DNA of 64,000 nucleotides from Prorocentrum cordatum (lineage: Eukaryota > Sar > Dinophyceae > Prorocentrales > Prorocentraceae). Position 1 is the stretch's first letter, and each line of letters starts with the position of its first letter. Positions 55,540 to 64,000 of the stretch are shown here, in pieces. The position numbers and the translations under genes were made by a program. The notes beneath the pieces were generated by a model, which did no database searches, was not told the origin of the DNA, and was given only the letters and a program-made list of their open reading frames with translations. The DNA is taken from contig CAUYUJ010010446.1 of NCBI GenBank assembly GCA_963575745.1, positions 904,589 to 968,588 on the forward strand. The letters are read 5' to 3'.

Positions 55540-56490
55540 TCAAACGGCCCGGGGACGACCCAAGGGCGCCCCAAGCCGGTCCAAGAGAGTCCCTAGCAGT
55601 CCAAGAGAGCCTCCAGACGGTTCCAGATCGCTCCAAGACGCCTAAGATGGCCTCCAGACGGCCCAAGACGCCTCCAAGACGGCCCACGAGGGCTCCAAGA
55701 GCACCCCCAAGACAGCCCCGAGAAGCAAAAATCATTGATTTTTCGATGGTTTTTCAAGGATTTTCACGTTCACGCCATTTCGGCTTACCCACGCTCCACG
55801 ACGGCCCAAGAGGCCCCCAAGATCGCCCCAGGACGGCCCAACAGGCCCCCAAGACGGCCCCAAGACGGCCCAAGAGGGCCCCAAGACGGCCCAAGAGGCC
55901 CCCGGGACGGCCCAAGAGGGGCCCCAGGATGGCCCCAAGAGGAGGCCCAGAAGGGGTACCCAAATGAACATGTCGAGCTTTCGGCTTAAGAGGCCCCCAG
56001 GAGGCCCTCAGCGGCCCCCTGGAGGCCCCCAACAAACACCAAAAGAGCCCCAGGAGGCCCCAAGAGGGCCCCCAGAGGTCTCCAAGAAGCCCCTGGGACG
56101 CCCACGAGAGGCCCCTAAACTGCCCCGCAGAAGCCCCCGAGAGCTGTCCGAAGAGACTCCTGCAAGCGTCCATGAGGACTCTGAGCCACAACCCAGGCAA
56201 GGTGGCGGGATCACTCCCAGACGCCGAAGATGGCCTCTAGAGGCCCTCACGCGCCTTCAAGGCGCCCCAACAAAAACTCAAAGGCCCCCAAGAGAGAGGG
56301 CCCGAAACAGTTCCCAAGGAGCTTCCAGGAGGCTCCCCAGAGGCTCCTACAATGCCCCGCAGAGGCTCCCGAGAGCTTTCCGAAGAGACTCCTACAAGCG
56401 TCTATGAGGACTCTGACCCACAACCCAGGCAAGGTGGCGGGATCACTCCAAGACGCCGACAAACTCCCAGGGAGCGGCCGGTGATGCGCC
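55540..56490 (+). repeat. CCAAGACGGCCC-type short repeat, copy 2, with a 232-bp duplication
   Basis: Same motif family as at 52.44 kb. Near the right end a block 'gagctgtccgaagagactcc ... aggcaaggtggcgggatcac' starting at 56141 recurs at 56373 (offset 232 bp) with few changes. Confidence 0.75.
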
Positions 56491-56705
56491 GCCGGCGTCC
56501 TCGATAAAGCGAGTGTCGTTACCTGCGTCCCCAGCCTGGAGGCACCATGGGACCTTCACAGCCAAACTGCGCAAGTGTTACAAGCTATATGCAAGGCAAA
56601 CGCTTGAACAAGGGTGATCGAATCAATACGAACACACACATGCACACAAACGAGTGTGAACATAATAGGGTGGAAGAGGAGCATGGGAATGTTGCAATGA
56701 ACCCT

Positions 56706-56896
56706 GATGTCAGCCGTCAGCCTTGTTTTCTGCTCCTTGTAGGCAGTGCGAAGCTTGGCAGCGTCAGCGACCACCTTGTCGCATGAAGCTACCTGGAAGG
56801 CGGGGGGATGACGGGGCACAACCCATGAAACGAATATCCGCCGATCCGGTGTGTGAGTTTCTGACAGCGTGGACTTGAGCTCGCTCAAGCTTCGCT
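56706..56896 (-). CDS. Candidate exon(s), charged helix-rich segment
   Basis: The minus strand has a strong acceptor-like border (a nine-base C-run, ttcag) at 56897, then RSLSELKSTLSETHTPD in an open frame. A second acceptor-like border, gccttccag, lies at 56793, after which the same frame gives ASCDKVVADAAKLRTAYKEQ and KTRLTAD. Either one exon covers both parts or the second starts at 56792. Codon choice differs from the surrounding repeats. Helical, charged composition resembles the 1.8 and 31.1 kb candidates. Confidence 0.33.
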
Positions 56897-57370
56897 CTGA
56901 AGGGGGGGGGACGCCATTCCCGCCGCATTTAGTGCTCGAGGGCGGGGGGCCCACAGGCCCCCAAGAAGCTCCCAGGAGGCTCTCGAAGGGGGGGGGACGC
57001 CATTCCCGACGCATGTAATGCTCGGGTGCGGGGGGGCCCACAGGCCCCCAAAAAGCACCTAGGAGGCCCCAGAAGGCTCCCAAGAGGCCCGAAAAGGGCA
57101 CCAAAACTATCACTAAGAGGCTTCCCCAGGTCCCTTGCTCAATCTCCTGGGCCTCAGTCCTCAAGCCTACGGATTCGTAATGGGCCCGTACCCCAAGCTC
57201 TCAAATCTCTTGAGGCTCCCCGCGCGGCCTGTGGGGTCAGCAGAATGTTCCCGCATGACTGTTTCGAGCCAAAAAGAAGCCCAACACGGGCCAACAGGCC
57301 CCAAGAGGCCCTCAAGACGGCCCAAGACAGCCCCGAATCACCGAACGATCGGTCAAAGACGCCCAAGATG
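56897..57370 (+). repeat. CCAAGACGGCCC-type short repeat, copy 3
   Basis: Begins with a twice-repeated block 'cgccattcccg(c/a)cgcat' plus 'ggcccacaggcccccaa' (56911 and 56999), then aggccccaagaggccc variants and gcccaagac motifs to 57.37 kb. Confidence 0.65.
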
Positions 57371-58179
57371 GCCCCATGGCCAGCATCATGATGAACATCA
57401 TCATAATGACCATTAGCAGCAAAATCATTATAATTTTCATCACCATCATCATCAACATCATCATCACCATCATCATGACCATGATCATCGTCATTATCAG
57501 GAGCGCCCCAGATCGGCGGCACTGGCGAGAGGCCACCACAATACATATCCCATGTGCGAACCTCTTCTCATTGTCCCCAACCGCGTCCAGCACCCCTTCT
57601 CCATCACGCCCCCTTATCCTCCAACTCGCGCGTGCGTGGCCAGGCCCAATATCTGCATGGCGAAAGACGTGGGCGAATCGGCACGCGCGTGCGCCAGCGA
57701 CAACAACGCAATAGTGGCGTCGCCGACTGACAAAGGACCTCATACGTCAAAGGCAACGACGCGTCTTCTGAGTCAAAGCGCGCATCGTAGCCCGATAATA
57801 GCACCGCCACCCTTCGGAGCGTGGATTGTGCAACGAGGTCGTTCTTTCGACCCCCTTCTTCCGTTTCAGCGAGGGGCTTACCCCAGATCCCCCCCCCACC
57901 CCTGGGCTAAGACGGAAAGCTCCGTGAACGGTCAAATGGTTCAATACTGGTGGCCCAAAATGACTCCCGCATGGCCCCACATAACCCAAGATGGACTCCG
58001 ATCTTGCACACTATACCCACCGGTCGGAAGAAGTAGGTAGAAACATGAAGTAGGAAGGCGGAAGAAGTAGATTGCATTCGGGGCCGCCCAAAAAAACAAC
58101 AGCAACAGCAATTACAAGAAGTAGATTGCGAATTTCCGGGCCCTGTCTCAGCGGCGCGCAGTAGCGCTAGGTCGCTTGG
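57371..58179. other. No gene recognised; CAT-rich patch
   Basis: (CAT/CATCAT)n at 57385-57500, then balanced DNA without motifs. 'gaagtagattgc' occurs at 58064 and 58117 just before the satellite. Confidence 0.45.
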
Positions 58180-61100
58180 CTCCTCGGATGGCCCCATTCC
58201 TTGGCTGGTTTCGGTTGTTCTGGCTTGTTTTCGTTTGTCCGTCGATCGCAGTGGCAGCCTTTCGGTCGCTCGGCCCTTCGGCTGGCCAAATGCGTTGGTT
58301 TTGTTTGTTTCTGTTTGTTTTCGCTTGTCCGTCGGCTGCACTGGTCGCCCCAGGCCCGCCCGCGGCCTTTCGGTCGCTCGGCCCCTCGGCTGGCCAAATG
58401 CATTGGTTTTGTTTGTTTTTGTTTGTTTTCGCTTGTCCGTCGGCTGCACTGGCCGCCCCAGGCCCGCCCGCAGCCGTTCGGTCGCTCGGCCCCTCGGCTG
58501 GCCGAATTCACTGGTTTTGTTTGATTCTGTTTGTTTTCGCTTGTCCGTCGGCTGCACTGGTCGCCCTGCGCACGCCCGCCGCCCCGCGGTCGCTCGGCCC
58601 CTCGGCTGGCCCCATTCCTTGGTTTTGTTTGTTTTTGTTTGTGTTCGCTTGTCCGTCGGCTGCACTGGTCGCCCCAGGCCCGCCCGCCGCCCCGCGGTCG
58701 CTCGGCCCCTCGGCTGGCCCCATTCCTTGGCGTTCTTTGTTCCTGTTTGTTTTCGCTTGTCCGTCGGCTGCACTGGTCGTCTCAGGCCCGCCCGCCGCCG
58801 TTCGGTCGCTCGGCCCCTCAGCTGGCCCAATTCCCTGATGTTGTTTGTTTTTGTTTGTTTTCGCTTGTCCGTCGGCTGCACTGGACGCCCCAGGCTCGCC
58901 CGCCGCCTTTCGGTCACTCGGCCCCTCGGCTGGCCCCACTCCCTGGCTTTCTTTGTTTCTGTTTGTTTTCGCTTGTCCGTCGGCTGCACCGGTCGCCTCA
59001 GGCTCGCCCGCCGCTCCGCGGTCGCTCGGCCCCTCGGCTGGCCAAATGCATTGGTTTTGCTTGTTTTTGTTTGTTTTCGCTTGTCCGTCGGCTGCACTGG
59101 TCGCCCCAGGCTCGCCCGCCGCTGTTCTCTCGCTCGGCCCCTCGGCTGGCCCAATTCCCTGATGTTGTTTGTTGTTGTTCGTGTTCGCTTGTCCGTCAGC
59201 TGCGTTGGTCGCCCCAGCCTCGCCCGCCACCCCGCGGTCGCTCGGCCCCTCGGCTGGCCCCTTTCCACTGTTTCGTTTGTTTTTGTTTGTTTTCGCTTGT
59301 CCGTCGGCTGCGCTGGTCGCCCCAGGCTCGCCCGCCGCCCCGCGGGCGCTCGGCCCCTCGGCTGGCCAAATTCACTGGTTTTGTTTGTTTCTGCTTGTTT
59401 TCGCTTGTCCGTCGGCTGCACTGGTCGCCCCAGGTTCGTCCGCCGCCCCGCGGGCGCTCGGCCCATCGGCTGGCCCAATTCATTGGTTTTGTTTGTTTTT
59501 TGTTTGTTTTCGCTTGTCCGTCGGCTGCACTGGTCGCCCCAGGCCCGCCCGCCGCCCCGCGGTCGCTCGGCCCCTCGGCTGGCCCCATTCATTGGTCTTG
59601 TTTGTTTCGGCTTGTTTTCGCTTGTCCGTCGGCTGCGCTGGTCGCCCCAGGCCCGCCCGCCGCCGTTCGGTCGCTCGGCCCCTCGGCTGGCCCAATTCAC
59701 TGGTTTTGCTTGTTTTTGTTTGATTTCGCTCGTCCGTCGGCTGCACTGGTCGACCTGCGCACGCCCGCCGCCTTTCGGTCGCTCGGCCCCTCGGCTGGCC
59801 CCATTCCCTGGCTTTCTTTGTTTCTATTTGTTTTCGCTTGTCCGTCGGCTGCAGTGGTCGCCTCAAACTCGCCCGCCGCCCCGCGGTCGCTCGGCCCCTC
59901 GGCCGGCCAAATGCATTGGTTGCGTTTGCTGTTGTTTGTTTTCGCTTGTCCGTCGGCTGCGCTGGTCGCCCCAGGCCCGACCGCCGCCGTTCGGTCGCTC
60001 GGCCCCTCGGCTGGCCCAATTCACTGGTTTTGTTTGTTTTTGTTTGATTTCGCTTGTCCGTCGGCTGCACTGGTCGCCCTGCGCACACCCGCCGCCTTTC
60101 GGGCGCTCGGCCCCCCGGCTGGCCCCATTCCCTGGCTTTCTTTGTTTCTGTTTGTTTTCGCTTGTCCGTCGGCTGCACTGGTCGCCTCAAGCTCGCCCGC
60201 CGCCCCGCGGTCGCTCGCCCCCTCGGCTGGCCAAATGCATTGGTTTTGTTTGTTTTTGTTTGTTTTCGCTTGTCCATCGGCTGCACTGGTCGCCCCAGGC
60301 TCGCCCGCCGCCCCGCGGTCGCTCGGCCCCTCGGCTGGCCAAATGCATTGGTTTTGTTTGTTGTTGCTTGTTTTCGCTTGTCCGTCGGCTGCGCTGGTCG
60401 CCCCAGGCCCGCCCGCCGCCGTTCGGTCGCTCGGCCCCTCGGCTGGCCCAATTCACTGGTTTTGTTTGTATTTTGTTTGTTTTCGCTTGTCTGTCGGCTG
60501 CACTGGTCGACCTGCGCACGCCCGCCGCCTTTCGGTCGCTCGGCCCCTCGGCTGGCCCCATTCCTTGGCTTTCTTTGTTTCTGTTTGTTTTTCGCTTGTC
60601 CGTCGGCTGCACTGGTCGCCTCGGGCCCGCCCGCCGCCCCGCGGTCGCTCGGCCCCTCGGCTGGCCAAATGCATTGGTTTTGTTTGTTTTTGTTTGTTTT
60701 CGCTTGTCCGTCGGCTGCCCTGGTCGCCCCGGGCCCGCCCGCCGCCGTTCGGTCGCTCGGCCCCTCGGCTGGCCCAATTCATTGGTTTCGTTTGTTTTTG
60801 TTTGATTCCGCCTGTCCGTCGGCTGCACTGGTCGCCCTGCGCGCGCCCGCTGCCTTTCGGTCGCTCGGCCCCTCGGCTGGCCCCACTCCCTGGCTTTCTT
60901 TGTTTCTGTTCGTTTTCGCTTATCCGTCGGCTGCACTGGTCGCCCCAGGCTCGCCCGCCGCCCCGCGGCAGCTCGGCCCTTCGGCGGGCCCCATCCATGG
61001 TTTTGTTTATTTTTGTTTGTTTTTGCTTGTCCGTCGGCTGCGCTGGTCGCCCCAGGCTCGCCCGCCGCCCCGCGGTCGCTCGGCCCCTCGGCTGGCCCAA

Positions 61101-64000
61101 TTCACTGGTTTTGCTTGTTTTTGTTTGATTTCGCTTGTCCGTCGGCTGCACTGGTCGCCCTGCGCACGCCCGCCGCCTTTCGGTCGCTCGGCCCCTCGGC
61201 TGGCCCCATTCCCTGGCTTTCTTTGTTTCTGTTTGTTTGCGCTTGTCCGTCGGCTGCAGCGGTCGCCTCAAGCTCGCCCGCCGCCCCGCGGTCGCTCGAC
61301 CCCTCGGCCGGCCAAATGCATTGGTTTTGTTGGTTGTTGCTTGTTTTCGCTTGTCCGTCGGCTGCACTGGTCGCCCCAGGCCCAACCGCCGCCGTTCGGT
61401 CGCTCGGCCCCTCGGCTGGCCCAATTCACTGGCTTTGTTTGTTTTTGTTTGTGTTCGCTTGTCTGTCGGCTGCGCTGGTCGCCCTGCGCGCGCCCGCCGC
61501 CGTTCGGTCGCTCGGCCCCTCGGCTGGCCCAATTCACTGGCTTTGTTTGTTTTTGTTTGTGTTCGCTTGTCCGTCGGCTGCACTGGTCGCCTCAAGCTCG
61601 CCCGCCGCCCCGCGGTCGCTCGCCCCCTCGGCTGGCCAAATGCATGGGTTTTGTTTGTTTTTTTGTTTGTTTTCGCTTGTCCGTCGGCTGCACTGGTCGC
61701 CCCAGACCCGCCCGCCGCCGCTCGGTCGCTCGGCCCCTCGGCTGGCCCAATTCACTGGTTTTGTTTGTTGTTGTTTGTTTGTTTTCGCTTGTCCGTCGGC
61801 TGCGCTGGTCGCCCTGCGCGCGCCCGCCGCCTTTCGGTCGCTCGGCCCCTCGGCTGGCCCCTTTCCTTGGCTTTCTTCGTTTCTGTTTGTTTTCGCTTGT
61901 CCGTCGGCTGCGCTGGTCGCCCCAGGCTCGCCCGCCGCCCCGCGGTCGCTCGGCCCCTCGGCTGGCCAAATGCATTGGTTGTGTTTGTTTTTGTTTGTTT
62001 TCGCTTGTCCGTCGGCTGCACTGGTCGCCCCGAGCCCGCCCGCCGCCGTTCGGTCGCTCGGCCCCTCGGCTGGCCCAATTCACTGGTTTTGTTTGTGCTT
62101 TGTTTGTTTTCGCTTGTCTGTCGGCTGCACTGGTCGCCCTGCGCGCGCCCGCCGCCTTTCGGTCGCTCGGCCCTTCGGCTGGCCCCATTCCCTGGCTTTC
62201 TTTGTTTCTGTTTGTTTTCGCTTGTCCGTCGGCTGCACTGGTCGCCTCGGGCTCGCCCGCCGCCCCGCGGTCGCTCGGCCCCTCGGCTGGCCAAATGCAT
62301 TGGTTTTGTTTGTTTTTGTTTGTTTTCGCTTGTCCGTCGGCTGCACTGGTCGCCCCAGGCCCGCCCGCCGCCGTTCGGTCGCTCGGCCCCTCGGCTGGCC
62401 CCACTCCCTGGCATGATTTGTTTCTGTTTGTTTTCGCTTGTCCGTCGGCTGCACTGGTCGCCTCAGGCTCGCCCGCCGCACCGCGGTCGCTCGGCCCCTC
62501 GGCTGGCCAAATGCACTGGTTTTGTTTGCTTTTGTTTGTTTTCGCTTGTCCGTCGGCTGCACTGGTCGCCCAGGCCCGCCCGCCGCCGTTCGGTCGCTCG
62601 GCCCCTCGGCTGGCCCAATTCACTGGTTTTGTTTGTTTTTGTTTGTTTTCGCTTGTCCGTCGGCTGCGCTGGCCGCCCTGCGCGCGCCCGCCGCCTTTCG
62701 GTCGCTCGGCCCCTCGGCCGGCACCATTCCCTGGCTTTCTTTGTTTCTCTTTGTTTTCGGTTGTCCGTCGGCTGCGCTGGTCGCCTTAGGCTCGCCCGCA
62801 GCCCCGCGGTCGCTCGGCCCCTCGGCTGGCCAAATGCATTGGTTTTGTTTGTTTTTGTTTGTTTTCGCTTGTCCGTCGGCTGCGCTGGTCGCCCCGAGCC
62901 CGCCCGCCGCCGCTCGGTCGCTCGGCCCCTCGGCCGGCCCAATTCACTGGTTTCGTTTGTGTTGTTTGTTTTTCGCTTGTCCGTCGGCTGCACTGGTCGC
63001 CCTGCGCGCGCCCGCCGCCTTTCGGTCGCTCGGCCCCTCGGCTGGCCCCATTCCCTGGCTTTCTTTGTTCCTGTTTGTTTTCGCTTGTCCGTCGGCTGCT
63101 CTGGTCGCCTCAGGCTCGCCCGCCGCCCCGCGGTCGCTCGGCCCCGGTTTTGCTTGTTTTTTTGTATGTTTTCGCTTGTCCGTCGGCTGCGCCGGTCGCC
63201 CCAGGCCCGCCCGCCGCCGCTCGGTCGCTCGGCTGGCCCAATTCACTGGTTTTGTTTGTTTTTGATTGTTTTCGCTTGTCCGTCGGCTGAACTGGTCGCC
63301 CTGCGCGCGCCCGCCGCCTTTCGGTCGCTCGGCCCCTCGGCTGGCCCCAGTCCCTGGCTCTCTTTGTTTCTGTTTGCTTTCGCTTGTCCGTCGGCTGCGC
63401 TGGTCGCCTCAGGCTCGCCCGCCGCCCCGCGGTCGCTCGGCCCCTCGGCTGGCCAAATGCATTGGATTTGTTTGCTTTGGTATGTTTTCGCTTGTCCGTC
63501 GGCTGCACTGGTCTGGTCGCCTCAGGCCCGCCCGCCGCCGTTCGGTCGCTCGGCCCCTCGGCTGGCCCAATTCACTGGTTTTGTTGTTGTTTTGTTTGTT
63601 TTCGCCTGTCCGTCGGCTGCACCGGTCGCCCTGCGCACGCCCGCCGCCTTTCGGTCGCTCGGCCCCTCGGATGGCCCCATTCCCTGGTTTTCTTTGTTTC
63701 TGGTTGTTTTCGCTTGTCCGTCGGCTGCACTGGTCGCCTCAGGCTCGCCCGCCGCCCCGCGGTCGCTCGGCCCCTCGGCTGGCCAAAAGCATCGGTTGTG
63801 TTTGTTTTTGTTTGTTTTCGCTTGTCCGTCGGCTGCACTGGTCGCCCCGGGCCCGCCCGCCGCCGTTCGGTCGCTCGGCCCCATCGGCCGGCCCAACTCA
63901 CTGGTTTTGTTTGTTTTTGTTTGTTTTCGCTTGTCCGTCGGCAGCACTGGTCGCCCTGCGCACGCCCGCCGCATTTCGGTCGCTCTGCCCCTCGGCTGGC
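58180..64000. repeat. 108-bp satellite with a three-monomer higher-order repeat
   Basis: About 53 monomers of 108-109 bp, each with ttcgcttgtccgtcggctgc, gcccgccgcc and ggtcgctcggcccctcggct. Three monomer types follow each other as A-B-C over most of the array. A starts ggccaaatgcattgg and later has gccgttcgg. B starts ggcccaattcactgg and has gtcgccctgcgc. C starts ggccccattccctgg with ctttctttgtttc and has gccccgcgg. The left 1.4 kb is less regular. The array continues past the window. Since 108 = 3 x 36 and stops are absent, frames of up to 911 codons stay open in several frames on both strands. I call none of them a gene. Confidence 0.95.

Noticed and set aside
57255-57280. Partial SL-like string gagccaaaaagaag
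   Set aside because: Only about nine bases of the SL core match and no coding sequence follows.
58235-62789. Open frames of 850-911 codons on the plus strand and up to 597 on the minus strand in the 108-bp satellite
   Set aside because: Several frames are open at once on both strands because the period is a multiple of three and lacks stops. No frame shows codon bias, domain or start context that sets it apart.

Overview
The window is nuclear DNA of a dinoflagellate. The decisive evidence is an exact 22-nt copy of the dinoflagellate trans-splicing spliced leader (SL) on the minus strand at 25154-25175, and a degraded one (19 of 22) at 5487-5508. No genus can be named from the sequence. The DNA is mostly repetitive: microsatellites of hundreds of bases, satellites, minisatellites, retrotransposons and very GC-rich stretches. 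Ordinary gene content is very low.

Layout. 1-12.6 kb: unique-looking DNA with one LINE RNase H remnant, one SL-tagged broken retrogene (4.18-5.51 kb), a GGATTCC-rich repeat (8.0-9.5 kb) and a GC-rich block (9.5-12.6 kb). 12.6-19.6 kb: an inverted duplication, then four tandem units of about 1.25 kb ancestral length. Three units keep a minus-strand segment coding a membrane helix. 20.0-25.2 kb: a nearly full-length APE-type LINE (minus) that begins with the SL and lies in a (TA)n tract. 25.3-26.5 kb: a terminal-inverted-repeat (TIR) element in the same tract. 27.4-28.4 kb: a 90-bp satellite. 28.9-29.6 kb: a minisatellite-bearing element also found inverted at 18.0-18.6 kb. 31.5-38.8 kb: a complete Ty1/Copia-type LTR retrotransposon with 156-bp LTRs and a 5-bp target duplication. 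It carries a methyltransferase-like domain between protease and integrase and an extra ORF before the 3' LTR. 39.1-44.0 kb: three copies of a 1.16-kb unit between long (CTA)n arrays. 45.0-47.2 kb: a 77-bp satellite related to the 90-bp one, cut by a second, decayed LINE. 48.5-50.9 kb: a second TIR element inside (GAT)n. 51-52.4 kb: a frameshifted coding remnant. 52.4-58 kb: more short repeats. 58.2-64 kb: a 108-bp satellite with a three-monomer higher-order repeat that runs off the window.

How it fits together. No operon or pathway is visible. Retroelements and retroposed mRNAs (SL tags) supply new sequence, microsatellites appear to act as landing sites or seeds, and unequal exchange amplifies the products. 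Four short, charged, helix-prone minus-strand segments with plausible splice borders (1.8, 6.3, 31.1 and 56.8 kb) may be exons of one or more host genes whose introns hold all this material. That is inference and needs RNA data.
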